A DNA stretch of 64,000 nt, from positions 1 through 64,000 of the forward strand of contig NZ_QUHC01000009.1 of NCBI RefSeq assembly GCF_003479425.1. Direction: 5' to 3'. The notes beneath the pieces are model-generated. The model searched no databases. It was not told the DNA's origin and saw nothing but the letters and a program-made list of their open reading frames with translations. Below are positions 1 through 7,825 of the stretch, piece after piece (the first letter of the stretch is position 1; the number at the start of each line of letters is the position of its first letter). This stretch comes from Odoribacter sp. AF15-53. GTDB lineage: Bacteria; Bacteroidota; Bacteroidia; Bacteroidales; Marinifilaceae. The translations under genes were made by a program, and so were the position numbers.

Positions 1-29
1 CTGAATAAGTGGAACGCTGCCAAACATTA
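1..29 (+). repeat. Immunity-array intergenic repeat, copy 1 (truncated by window edge)
   Basis: The first 29 bases match the last 29 bases of the two complete copies downstream (411-457 and 894-940), with one difference from copy 2 (AAGT for AAGC). The copy sits 21 bp before the first gene, as the complete copies sit before theirs, so the array continues beyond the left edge. Confidence 0.85.
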
Positions 30-50
30 GCATCATATAAAATTGAAATT

Positions 51-404
51 ATGAAAGAATTAGAATTAAGAAAACCATATCGTTTACAAGAAATTATCGA
101 AATAGTTTCTAAAAATATAGCTAATAATGGCTTCACTGACTCTAACTATTGCTTATACTCCAATGAGGGTACAGCCCAATTGAATCAATTATGCTATTTG
201 GAACTATATCCTACGATAGATGATAATGATGAGGAAGTATATCCAGATTTTGTAAGAGATAAGTCTTTGGATTTATTTTATTACGGGCAACAATTTGAAG
301 ATGTATTGATGTCCGTATTTGATCAAAAAGAAACTGCATCAATTAATGACTATATTGATGCGTTGAACTATTATATGGAAAATGATACGTTTATGGATTT
401 CTGA
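51..404 (+). CDS. Small acidic immunity-type protein, DUF7716-like
   Basis: This 117-residue acidic protein has no signal peptide or membrane segment. The central LCYLELYP and PDFV stretches and the C-terminal ALNYYMENDTF resemble the DUF7716 family as I remember it; that is recall, not a search. I chose the ATG at 51 because the in-frame extension to 9 would run into the intergenic repeat. It is the first gene of an array of unrelated small proteins, each preceded by the same repeat, an arrangement typical of orphan immunity genes. The inferred role is neutralising a toxin delivered by a competing bacterium. Low GC separates it from the transfer genes. Confidence 0.6.
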   Translation: MKELELRKPYRLQEIIEIVSKNIANNGFTDSNYCLYSNEGTAQLNQLCYLELYPTIDDNDEEVYPDFVRDKSLDLFYYGQQFEDVLMSVFDQKETASINDYIDALNYYMENDTFMDF

Positions 405-410
405 TGATGC

Positions 411-457
411 TAACAAACAGCAAACCGACTGAATAAGCGGAACGCTGCCAAACATTA
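411..457 (+). repeat. Immunity-array intergenic hairpin repeat, copy 2
   Basis: This complete 47-bp copy starts TAACAAA and ends CCAAACATTA. Inside it CAGC pairs with GCTG and CCG with CGG around the loop ACTGAATAAG, giving an interrupted hairpin. It begins 7 bp after the preceding stop codon and ends 26 bp before the next likely start. Confidence 0.85.
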
Positions 458-483
458 TCAATGTGCAAAATAAAAAAAGTAGT

Positions 484-885
484 ATGGAACTGAAGCAATA
501 TCTTAAAACGAATTGCCACTGGGAAAATCGGGTAATCATAAGCCCGAATGAACTTATGGCAATTTATTCTAAAGCAAACTACCAACCGACTTCAAAGTTG
601 ATAGATTTCCTTATTTATTTCTACAATCAGGAATTTCAGTTTCCAAAAGTGGATGTGCATTTTAATCTAAAGAAAACATTAAACGATAATCCGCATTACT
701 TATTCTACGACCAATTTTGTGAACTACTCCATGTTTCGGATATTTGTCCTTTTGGGGAATACGAACATGGATATATGGTCTTGCTTGTTGATAGTAAAAA
801 CAACATATACGGCGTAATGGATGATTATGTTGAAGGGTTTGGAAATGATTATTTCAAAATGCTAAATCAACTTTATAATCGGTAA
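484..885 (+). CDS. SUKH-3-like immunity protein
   Basis: The protein is about 133 residues from the ATG at 484; a GTG at 463 in frame is less likely. The C-terminal half has the SUKH-type pattern: a hydrophobic strand (YMVLLVD), then NIYGVMDDYVEGFGND and a final helix reaching LLNQLY-like residues. SUKH proteins bind and neutralise diverse nuclease and other toxins of polymorphic, T6SS and T7SS systems in the cytoplasm. No matching toxin gene lies beside it, so it looks like an orphan immunity gene held for defence. Assignment to SUKH-3 rather than another SUKH group is by pattern only. Confidence 0.6.
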   Translation: MELKQYLKTNCHWENRVIISPNELMAIYSKANYQPTSKLIDFLIYFYNQEFQFPKVDVHFNLKKTLNDNPHYLFYDQFCELLHVSDICPFGEYEHGYMVLLVDSKNNIYGVMDDYVEGFGNDYFKMLNQLYNR

Positions 886-893
886 GGCATTGA

Positions 894-940
894 TAACAAA
901 CAGCAGACCGACTGAATAAGCGGAACGTTGCCGAACATTA
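894..940 (+). repeat. Immunity-array intergenic hairpin repeat, copy 3
   Basis: This second complete 47-bp copy differs from copy 2 at four positions. The stem change GCTG to GTTG turns a pair into a G-T(U) wobble, so the fold survives; another change falls in the internal loop. It starts 8 bp after the previous stop and ends 24 bp before the DUF2750 start. Confidence 0.85.
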
Positions 941-964
941 TGGTAGAAGTAAAAGAATAAAAAT

Positions 965-1336
965 ATGAGAAATAGTAAAATTGATAATGTGATAAATCTG
1001 ACGGCATCGGAAAGATATGATTACTTCATCCGTAAAGTTGCAGATTTTGAAGAAGTCTGGGGCTTAAAGGATGCAGAAGGATGGGCTTTAATGGGAAGTG
1101 AAGAACAAGTATTGTTTCCAATATGGAGTGAAAAGGAATTTGCTGAATTGTGTAAATGGGATAATTATCAGCCAACTCCAATTCCTCTTGATGACTTCAT
1201 GGAAAAATTACTGCCTAAGTTAGAGAAAGACAGTGTTATGTTGGCTGTATTCCCTTTAACACAAGGAAAAGGTATTATTCGTAAAGTTCAAGAGGTAAAA
1301 TCTGATATAGAACAAGAATGTGAACAATATGAATAA
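965..1336 (+). CDS. DUF2750 domain protein, immunity-type
   Basis: The 123-residue soluble protein fits DUF2750 over nearly its full length: RYDYFIRKVADFEEVWGL near residues 17-35, then GWALMGSEEQ, a PIWSEKEFAELC segment and a PLDDF/LL region. DUF2750 has no proven biochemical role. Its members recur singly in clusters of immunity genes, and here it is the third unrelated small gene behind the same repeat. No repeat follows it, so it is the last cassette on this side of the array. Function as a toxin antidote is inferred from context. Confidence 0.7.
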   Translation: MRNSKIDNVINLTASERYDYFIRKVADFEEVWGLKDAEGWALMGSEEQVLFPIWSEKEFAELCKWDNYQPTPIPLDDFMEKLLPKLEKDSVMLAVFPLTQGKGIIRKVQEVKSDIEQECEQYE

Positions 1337-1403
1337 ATTACCATAACATACACATACGGATTAATCTCCCTAAATGATCGGTTAGCCAATAAATATTACA
1401 GCT

Positions 1404-2354
1404 ATGGATATAACGAATAGAATTATTCTCGCCTTACTGGAACGAATGAAAAGTAGAAACAAGAACTTTTCATTATCAAGACCTAAGTTTCATCGGTTGT
1501 TTCAAATAAATCCCGATGGCTACTTATGGTATGGCGAGAAACTGGAGCGGCATTTACTTAACAAATATGGAGAATCGGCTGATACATTGAAATATCTTGA
1601 TATGTATTATTTCATTGACAATATCGTGCGGTTGTATTACATGCCTAAAAATTCAAATTCGGAGGAAAACGAGTTTGGAAAGCTATACGCTTATGGCTCC
1701 ATAATAGGGTTACACCGTTGTCATATTCCAGATAAGCGAATATATCTGAACCGATTGTTAAATACTTTACTGTTCTGTTGTCCGACTTCTGAAGAATATA
1801 TCCGTAGATTCCGCTGGCAAAAAAACGGTATATATTACAAATCGCAGGATGTGGAAGTTCTTATTGCCGATACATTTACAGAAATACGGGAATCGGACAA
1901 ACAATCAGAATCCATTGAAATAGTTGAGTCAATAGTCACTGAGACATACCGTTATCTGGTAGGCTCAAATACGGGGCTTCCATTTGTCCGTTCGGAAACT
2001 TTATTGCACTACAACCTGAATCCATCTGATTATATGTGGCTGTATCAGCACGATAAGGAATTGTTTTATACTTGTCTTGATACAGCAGCATTACAGTCGG
2101 AGATTTTCAGTTACAAGTCATTTGTGTACAATTTCAACCTGTATATTCTAAAAGACGCAAATATATTGGATGAATTGTCCAGATATTCCAAATGTTATGA
2201 AGCCGTTTTAGAACTGCTTTTCAAATCCGATTCAATTATGCAGAACTCCGTTATTCGGCAAATCAAATTATGTAGAAATGAAGATACCATTAAACAGAAT
2301 AACAGATTGGGTGCTATTAACAAATGGTTCAACTCCCTAAACAAGATTGGTTAG
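1404..2354 (+). CDS. Uncharacterised 316-residue protein, ICE cargo
   Basis: I do not recognise this family. It is a soluble, mostly helical protein rich in Tyr, Leu and Asn, without signal peptide or membrane segment. It lies 67 bp after the DUF2750 gene, and that gap lacks the array repeat, so it is not an obvious cassette. It shares the low GC of the array rather than the high GC of the tra genes. I compared it with the remembered RteC regulator of CTnDOT, which often sits in this part of such elements, and saw no convincing similarity. Confidence 0.6.
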   Translation: MDITNRIILALLERMKSRNKNFSLSRPKFHRLFQINPDGYLWYGEKLERHLLNKYGESADTLKYLDMYYFIDNIVRLYYMPKNSNSEENEFGKLYAYGSIIGLHRCHIPDKRIYLNRLLNTLLFCCPTSEEYIRRFRWQKNGIYYKSQDVEVLIADTFTEIRESDKQSESIEIVESIVTETYRYLVGSNTGLPFVRSETLLHYNLNPSDYMWLYQHDKELFYTCLDTAALQSEIFSYKSFVYNFNLYILKDANILDELSRYSKCYEAVLELLFKSDSIMQNSVIRQIKLCRNEDTIKQNNRLGAINKWFNSLNKIG

Positions 2355-2378
2355 CCACAGAACATTAAACATTAGAAA

Positions 2379-2969
2379 ATGAGAACACCAGTCATAATCC
2401 TGTTATTTGTAATCCTGCTTGCCGTAAGCTGCGGAGAGCCTCCCATGCCGCCGTCGGACGAGGAAATGATACGCCATTTCACCACGCACGAGGTGGCGTT
2501 CCGTAAGGTGTACGAAATCATGGCAGAGAGTTCAGAAGGTAGTTTTCACTCCCCGCCGCTTTCTCCGGAAGAGGTTATTATACTTGATTCAATGGAGCAA
2601 AGCGATACATCCCATGAAACGAATGATGAACAAGACATCCCGGTATATGGACTGTTGAAGCCGGAGCGAATCCTACTCGACTCCCTGTTATCAGAGATTG
2701 GATGCGGTTTTATCCTTGTTGATCGCAGGGAATGGGGAACGGCAGATTCGGTATATGTGAGCCTCGTTATGCCGTACTACTCCCACGGCATCGTGGATGC
2801 CGGAACGTCCAAGAGTTTCGTTTACGATCCCGGATTGAGAAGCCGTCGGAATATCCGTATCACCGAACATGGCGACCTGAACGAGATCTACCGCAGGACG
2901 TACAACGACACCACGCTTTACAAGCCCATCAAGGGAAACTGGTACATCGAGTTAGACCATTCGATATAA
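2379..2969 (+). CDS. Uncharacterised lipoprotein
   Basis: A signal peptide (MRTPVIILLFVILLAVSC) ends in a lipobox with Cys18 as the lipidation site, followed by an acidic, proline-rich stretch. The remaining roughly 150 residues are soluble, with no family recognised. It starts 24 bp after the preceding stop and is followed by convergent membrane-protein genes. GC is clearly higher than in the immunity array, so it probably has a different origin from those cassettes. A cell-envelope role is certain only as far as localisation goes. Confidence 0.65.
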   Translation: MRTPVIILLFVILLAVSCGEPPMPPSDEEMIRHFTTHEVAFRKVYEIMAESSEGSFHSPPLSPEEVIILDSMEQSDTSHETNDEQDIPVYGLLKPERILLDSLLSEIGCGFILVDRREWGTADSVYVSLVMPYYSHGIVDAGTSKSFVYDPGLRSRRNIRITEHGDLNEIYRRTYNDTTLYKPIKGNWYIELDHSI

Positions 2970-2997
2970 CGGCCCGGAGTCCGTATCAAAGTATGTA

Positions 2998-3384
2998 TCA
3001 CTTTTTGTCAAGAAGATACATCATAAAGCAGATAATGGCCATCGCAAGGAAAAATAACAGAACCGCAAGGAGTTCGTTAAACCTGCACTTGGCATAGTGA
3101 GACATCACTGCTTTGCCTCGCCATTTGTAAATCCTGCTGACGAGCGACATAACGGCAAATGTGACAATGCTAAAAACGACACATGGCAACAATGCCGACA
3201 CACCTGGAAAAAGCCGGATAGTAACAGTCATCATAGGGAATATCAAAAGAGCGAAGATATAAATCGAGAGCATCATTTCGCCATCGACCCTGCCTGTTCG
3301 TCTTGCCTGCTTCCATTTCTCCCCCATCCACCAGAGGTAATCCCAGAGATAAAACCGTTGCTTATTCTCCTGCCGTTTCATCAT
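2998..3384 (-). CDS. Small two-part membrane protein, paralogue of the next gene
   Basis: The protein has about 128 residues. A short cytoplasmic-looking N-terminus (YLWDYLWWMGEKWKQAR) is followed by two hydrophobic stretches, a KWRGK-containing basic loop and a C-terminal hydrophobic segment. Layout and several residues (D-Y-x-W near the start, an R/G/MML turn, IRLF in the second segment, HYAK before the last segment) match the upstream protein, so the two arose by duplication. I chose the ATG at 3384, which overlaps the upstream stop as ATGA. Function is unknown; co-transcription with an Imm17-like gene suggests a membrane immunity role. Confidence 0.6.
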   Translation of the reverse strand: MMKRQENKQRFYLWDYLWWMGEKWKQARRTGRVDGEMMLSIYIFALLIFPMMTVTIRLFPGVSALLPCVVFSIVTFAVMSLVSRIYKWRGKAVMSHYAKCRFNELLAVLLFFLAMAIICFMMYLLDKK

Positions 3385-3776
3385 GCCCAATGTATAAATC
3401 CGAGGTGGAACATCAGCGCTACATTTGCCACGATCAGGGCGATAGCGATAAGAACTATTTTGGCGAGCTTCCTGCCGGGATGTTTCATCTTCCCGTAATG
3501 TTCACGGAGCGCTTCACGCCGTCCGGCTGTATAGCGTAGCTTGCAGAATAAATCGGGAAGAAAGCAGAGAGGAATCACTATGGCCAAACCAATCATCCAG
3601 CCGAAAAGGCGCAATATCGGCGGAAACCCAAGCGGTATGAGTAGGACGAAGAGCCAGCACCAAAACAGTAGCATACGTCCGTTGAGATTGGTACGCTCCC
3701 TTTCGTGCCATATCTCGGCTACATACCACATATAGTCGATGAAGCAGATCCGGTATTTGCGATTGTCCTTTTCCAT
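3381..3776 (-). CDS. Small membrane protein, paralogue of the downstream gene
   Basis: The protein has about 131 residues from the ATG at 3776. An N-terminal FIDYMWYVAEIWHERER segment precedes paired hydrophobic stretches and a basic RYTAGRREALREHYGK loop, and the protein ends with another membrane segment. It lies 4 bp after the Imm17-like gene and overlaps the paralogue by the ATGA junction, so the three form one minus-strand operon. No enzymatic motif is visible. The duplication fits diversification of immunity genes but proves nothing about function. Confidence 0.6.
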   Translation of the reverse strand: MEKDNRKYRICFIDYMWYVAEIWHERERTNLNGRMLLFWCWLFVLLIPLGFPPILRLFGWMIGLAIVIPLCFLPDLFCKLRYTAGRREALREHYGKMKHPGRKLAKIVLIAIALIVANVALMFHLGFIHWA

Positions 3777-3780
3777 ACCG

Positions 3781-4062
3781 TTATCTCCATACAAAGAAAC
3801 CAACCAATATAAGTATAATCAGAACGCTGACCAACACAATCTGAACCCTGCGGCGTGTTTCAGGCTTGCAATCATCAAATAACCACAGTTTGCTGTTAAA
3901 CTGCCAATGACACGCCCATTTCCAACGGAACAGCAACCCTGCAAGCCATAGGGCAAGCAACCCGACACCAAACAGCAACCCGTATTTCGGGTGAGCCTGC
4001 AACCACTCGAAAAACGCTTCCGCCTTGCTGTTCATTGCTTCGTATATATCGGTAACTGTCAT
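3781..4062 (-). CDS. Imm17-like small membrane immunity protein
   Basis: The protein has about 93 residues from the ATG at 4062; an upstream ATG at 4089 is possible but lacks a clear leader. The order is an EWLQAHPKYG amphipathic start, a first membrane segment, an RWKWACHW loop, then a second C-terminal membrane segment. This two-segment plan with a WKWA-type loop matches the Immunity protein 17 family as I remember it, found next to polymorphic and T6SS toxins in Bacteroidetes. It is the first gene of the three-gene operon. Family assignment is tentative. Confidence 0.5.
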   Translation of the reverse strand: MTVTDIYEAMNSKAEAFFEWLQAHPKYGLLFGVGLLALWLAGLLFRWKWACHWQFNSKLWLFDDCKPETRRRVQIVLVSVLIILILVGFFVWR

Positions 4063-4216
4063 ACTTATAATTAAAAGGATTCCGAACACAAAAATAATGT
4101 TTTCCGTTCACATAATCACTACTTTATGCTCCAAAACACCGGCTGTACGGTTATAAAACCAGGAAACAGCCCCGGTTAAGGTCACGGAGGTTGTTTGCGG
4201 GGGTGTTTGTGTTCAT

Positions 4217-6226
4217 TTAGTTCTGTTCCGGCAGGAGCTTGCAAAGCACCGGGTCGTTCTTGATACGTTCCAGTTCCTCGGCGACGATGCGGCCGGCCTC
4301 TGCCTTGATACGTTCGTAGTTTTCCTGCACGACCTGTTTCATGTGATCCGTCCCGTTCTCGTCCGTGAAATCGGTAATTTGTGGTATCTTCTTGTACCGG
4401 GCCGTTTCCGCTTTCACTTTTTCGTTGTCCACGACAATCTCGCAGTGGAAAATCTTCTGCTCGATACGTTCGTCGAAATTGTCCGCCACGGCCCCGACGA
4501 ACATTCCCTGCGTGAGCGTCGAGATCTTCGAGGCCGGGATCAGGCTGTCCAGCTGCGTGGATATGGATGTCGATTTGTCGCTGCGGCTCAACGTCATGCT
4601 CTGCCGCTTCTGCAATACCTTACCGAACCGTTCCGAGAGTGTCTTGGCCGTTTCACCTACGACCTGCCCGGAGAAGATGTTGCCCACCGTGTTCATCACG
4701 ACGGCGGCCTCCTTGTCCCCGTAGTCCCTCTTCAACTGTGAAAAATCCTGGAAGCACAGCAGCACGGCGACCTTGTTGCTTCTGGCCGTGGCGATCAGGT
4801 TGTCGAGTCCCTTGAAGTAGATTGTCGGCAACTCGTCGATGATGATGCCCGATTTGAGCTGGCCTTTCTTATTTATGAGCTTGACAATCCGGGAATTATA
4901 CAATCCCAAAGCCGCTCCGTAAATGTTTTGCCTGTCGGGATTGTTCCCCACGCAGAGTATCTTGGGATCGTCCGGGTTGTTGATGTCGAGCGTGAAATCG
5001 TCGCCCGACATGACCCAATATAGCTGGGGCGAAATCATGCGGGAAAGCGGAATTTTGGCCGATGCTATCTGGCCCTGGAGCTGGTCTTGAGCGCCTCCGA
5101 GCCAGGCATCCATAAAGGGGCTGAGGTAGTTTTCGAGTTCCGGGTAGGATGTCAGAATCGGGAAAATATCCTCGTACCGCTTGTTCAGGAACTCGATGGC
5201 GTGCGGGAAGGTACAATACCGCCCGTTGTCGTAGATGCGCAGGAACCAGATCACGGCCGCAAAAAGGATAATGGGGCTTTCCACAAAAAAATCGCCCTGC
5301 TTCTGCACCCAGCTTCGGTTCAGGTTGAGCATGATGGTATAGGCGCTCTCGTAGGCGTCCGAAATATCGGTCATGAAGTCCGGGTGAATGGGGTTACAGC
5401 GGTGCGAGCGGCGCGGGTCGTCGAAATTTATGACGTAGAAAGTCGGGATTTTCTTGTAACCTTTCTGGTGATTCAGCAGGTGGTTGTAAGCGATTTCCGA
5501 AAGATCGGGAAACTTGTAGTCATAGATGTATTGGGTATAGCCCTTTTCGATTTGCTGTTTAATAAACTGGTTTACAACACAATAACTCTTCCCGCTGCCC
5601 GGGCTTCCCATGCAGATGCAAGCCCTTTGCGGGTTTACGACATTGGCGAACCCGTTGTTCCACTGTTTGTTATAGTAAAATTTCGTCGGCAGATTTATGG
5701 AGTACTCGTTCTCGATCAGGCGTGTTTCCTGCTGGAATGATTCGTTCTCGTTGTTGAAAGGGTCATCCATGAGATTGTTCTTCAGCAGGCGGGACATCCA
5801 CACGCCGCCCATCAAGAGGCAGATATACCCGGCCGATAGGGTCAGTATGTAGAAAGCCGCGTTCGCCATCGCCGTCAGCGGCAAGTCCAGCAGCCACCAG
5901 TTGAAGAAGAACAGCACGCCTCCCGTGGCCAGCGATGCCGTGATTTTCCGCCAGGTAATTTTCTCCTCTTTTACTCCTTTTGTCCCGAGGCATGAAAGGG
6001 CGAGGAACACGACGGCGAAAAGTTTCGTCCATAGTATATTCCGGAACAGCCCCGCGGTGCGGTCGAAGTTCAGCAGAATCCTATCGACCACGCCGATATT
6101 GATTCCCCATTCCCGTATCTGCCCGTAACAGAACCAGTAGATGTTGATAACCACGAACAAGATACTCAATGCCCGCATGAAATCCATTGTTTTTGCAAGA
6201 CCCCGAAGGTCGTCTTCCTGTTGCAT
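4217..6226 (-). CDS. mobC: Type IV coupling protein (MobC/TraG, VirD4-like ATPase)
   Basis: This 669-residue coupling protein has two N-terminal pairs of membrane segments (about residues 17-35, 63-80, 98-118, 122-143) and a cytoplasmic ATPase. The Walker A motif GSPGSGKS lies near residues 205-212 and the Walker B-like IIIDELPT near 460. Such proteins bring the relaxase-DNA complex to the conjugation channel and power DNA entry. It is last in the minus-strand mobA-mobB-mobC operon, 37 bp after mobB, the usual order in CTnDOT-type Bacteroides elements. It looks complete. Confidence 0.93.
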   Translation of the reverse strand: MQQEDDLRGLAKTMDFMRALSILFVVINIYWFCYGQIREWGINIGVVDRILLNFDRTAGLFRNILWTKLFAVVFLALSCLGTKGVKEEKITWRKITASLATGGVLFFFNWWLLDLPLTAMANAAFYILTLSAGYICLLMGGVWMSRLLKNNLMDDPFNNENESFQQETRLIENEYSINLPTKFYYNKQWNNGFANVVNPQRACICMGSPGSGKSYCVVNQFIKQQIEKGYTQYIYDYKFPDLSEIAYNHLLNHQKGYKKIPTFYVINFDDPRRSHRCNPIHPDFMTDISDAYESAYTIMLNLNRSWVQKQGDFFVESPIILFAAVIWFLRIYDNGRYCTFPHAIEFLNKRYEDIFPILTSYPELENYLSPFMDAWLGGAQDQLQGQIASAKIPLSRMISPQLYWVMSGDDFTLDINNPDDPKILCVGNNPDRQNIYGAALGLYNSRIVKLINKKGQLKSGIIIDELPTIYFKGLDNLIATARSNKVAVLLCFQDFSQLKRDYGDKEAAVVMNTVGNIFSGQVVGETAKTLSERFGKVLQKRQSMTLSRSDKSTSISTQLDSLIPASKISTLTQGMFVGAVADNFDERIEQKIFHCEIVVDNEKVKAETARYKKIPQITDFTDENGTDHMKQVVQENYERIKAEAGRIVAEELERIKNDPVLCKLLPEQN

Positions 6227-6263
6227 AACCGTAAAATTTAATAAATGAATGATAATTGAGATG

Positions 6264-7409
6264 TTATACTTTCCTCCGTCGTGAGGTATTCCGCTTCCGT
6301 TGCCCGTCCCGTCCGGCAGGCGCTTGTTTCGGGGACAAGTCCCTCGTGTTTTCCCCGGGATTCCGTTTCCCGCCGAAGCGCAGCTCGAAGGCGTTGGCCG
6401 AGTATGCCTTTCCCAGCCGTGATCCGTTCACGACCGTCCGTGTTTCGTGGTCAATGAACGTCACTCCCACGATGCGGCCGTTTTCGTTGCGTCGTATGTA
6501 GAGATCCACCCGGGCTCCCCGCAGGCGTTCGCGCAGTTCTTCCTCCGTGGGTTCTCCCCGAAGCGCTTTATCGACCCGGCCACGGATTTGCCTCCTCGTG
6601 TCGTCCTTCCCGAACCGTTCGGCGTTGCGCTCCATGTGCCGTTCCAGCCCGTCATACCCGACCTCTTTACCGAACAGTGAGGATTTGAGCGGCGCGGCCA
6701 CTGCCTTGTCCCCGTTCTCGTCCAGCAGCGTGTAGAGCAATCCCCGGTAGGGGGTTCCGTTCCGCTCTCCCCGGACTTCCTCTATACCTATATTATATAA
6801 GGACAACAATGCCCGGAACTCGCCGAGGGTCTGGAAGCGGTATGTCGCCACGGCCGGTTTTATTACCGCTGCCACCTGGCGTTTCAGGTCGCCCCGCGTG
6901 TAATCGGCGGGGACGATCCCTTGCCCTTTCTCCCGCCTTCTCCCTTTGGCGGGATGCAGTCCGTACTCCCGTTCCAGTTCCTCGGTAACGGCCACGCTGC
7001 GTTCGTTGCGCCTGCTGTCGTTTATCTTGCGCCCGTCCTGGGCCACCTGCACCGACACGATATGGATATGCTCCCGTCCGATGTCGGTATGCTTGAATAC
7101 GATATAAGGTTGTCCTCCCCAGCCCATGCGCTCCATGTAGGCCCCGGCTATCTCCGCGAGTTGCCCGTCGTCGAGGCGGTCTTCGGGAGCCGGGTTGAGC
7201 GACACGTGCACGACGGGTTTTTCCGTCCGGTAGTGCGAGGGCATCCAGCGCAGGAGGTCTTCTGCCGTCGCGGCCACGTTGAAGCGCCCATCCGCCGGCT
7301 CCCTCACGATGTGGGTCAGCAGCACCTTCCCGTCGCCCCGATCGACTTTCTCCTGGTTGTACGCCAGCGCGCCGTACACGTCTTTTCCGGTGGTGATATT
7401 GGCTACCAT
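6264..7409 (-). CDS. mobB: Relaxase/mobilisation nuclease (MobB, MOBP type)
   Basis: The 381-residue relaxase nicks the ICE at oriT and stays bound to the 5' end. The N-terminal half carries the nuclease fold: ALAYNQEKV near residue 14, HVSLNP near 67, and the metal-binding HTDIGREHIHIV (the H-x-D-x-x-x-x-H-x-H signature) near residues 106-117. The C-terminal third is highly basic (KRNTSRRRKV end), suiting DNA contact. Its start overlaps the end of mobA by 7 bp, indicating translational coupling. It is codon-rich in GC like the rest of the transfer module. Confidence 0.92.
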   Translation of the reverse strand: MVANITTGKDVYGALAYNQEKVDRGDGKVLLTHIVREPADGRFNVAATAEDLLRWMPSHYRTEKPVVHVSLNPAPEDRLDDGQLAEIAGAYMERMGWGGQPYIVFKHTDIGREHIHIVSVQVAQDGRKINDSRRNERSVAVTEELEREYGLHPAKGRRREKGQGIVPADYTRGDLKRQVAAVIKPAVATYRFQTLGEFRALLSLYNIGIEEVRGERNGTPYRGLLYTLLDENGDKAVAAPLKSSLFGKEVGYDGLERHMERNAERFGKDDTRRQIRGRVDKALRGEPTEEELRERLRGARVDLYIRRNENGRIVGVTFIDHETRTVVNGSRLGKAYSANAFELRFGGKRNPGENTRDLSPKQAPAGRDGQRKRNTSRRRKV

Positions 7410-7825
7410 CGCTGTTTGAACTCTTCGGAGAGCGACACGACCTGCTGCCCGACGGCCGCCAGTTCACGTGTCGCTCTCTCCAGTTTATAGAGCAGCGCGA
7501 GTGTTTTCTTCTCGGAAAAATGCGCGTGCAGCTCCTTCACCACCTGGTTGTAATTCGTTCCCACGGCACGGAATTGGGCGTGGAAAGCGGTCAGCTTCGC
7601 CACGTATTCGAGCGTTCCCCGGTCGGTCTTTACCACCCGGAACGCCTCGTTGAACACTCTCGCTTTGATAAAAGCGGCTTTGGACAATAGCCCGGACTGC
7701 TCGTAAAGGTCGAGGAAACGGGCATGTTCCACGGCTGAAAAGTTTACCGAAAAGCGGTAAACGGCCGGGTCGTTTTTCGCGGGTCGTCCCCCTTTGCCCC
7801 CTCGGGGCTTTCTGTTCTTTTCCAT
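7403..7825 (-). CDS. mobA: Relaxosome accessory protein MobA
   Basis: The 140-residue protein has a basic N-terminus (KPRGGKGGRPAK) followed by a ribbon-helix-helix-like region (YRFSVNFSAVEHARFLDLYEQSG) and an amphipathic helical C-terminus. It belongs with the MobA/MbeC-type relaxosome proteins that bind oriT and help the relaxase. It is the first gene of the mobABC operon, directly next to the hairpin-rich region proposed as oriT. The overlap with mobB is 7 bp. Confidence 0.85.
   Translation of the reverse strand: MEKNRKPRGGKGGRPAKNDPAVYRFSVNFSAVEHARFLDLYEQSGLLSKAAFIKARVFNEAFRVVKTDRGTLEYVAKLTAFHAQFRAVGTNYNQVVKELHAHFSEKKTLALLYKLERATRELAAVGQQVVSLSEEFKQRW

Noticed and set aside
411..940. The array repeat as an integron attC site
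   Set aside because: It begins with TAACAAA like some attC sites, but the complementary GTTRRRY end box is missing and it is shorter than usual attC; only a hairpin resemblance remains.
1404..2354. RteC-type regulator
   Set aside because: The position fits a CTnDOT-like layout but no sequence similarity to RteC as I remember it was visible.
5087..5740. 217-residue plus-strand frame
   Set aside because: It is antisense to the coupling-protein gene and has no family features.
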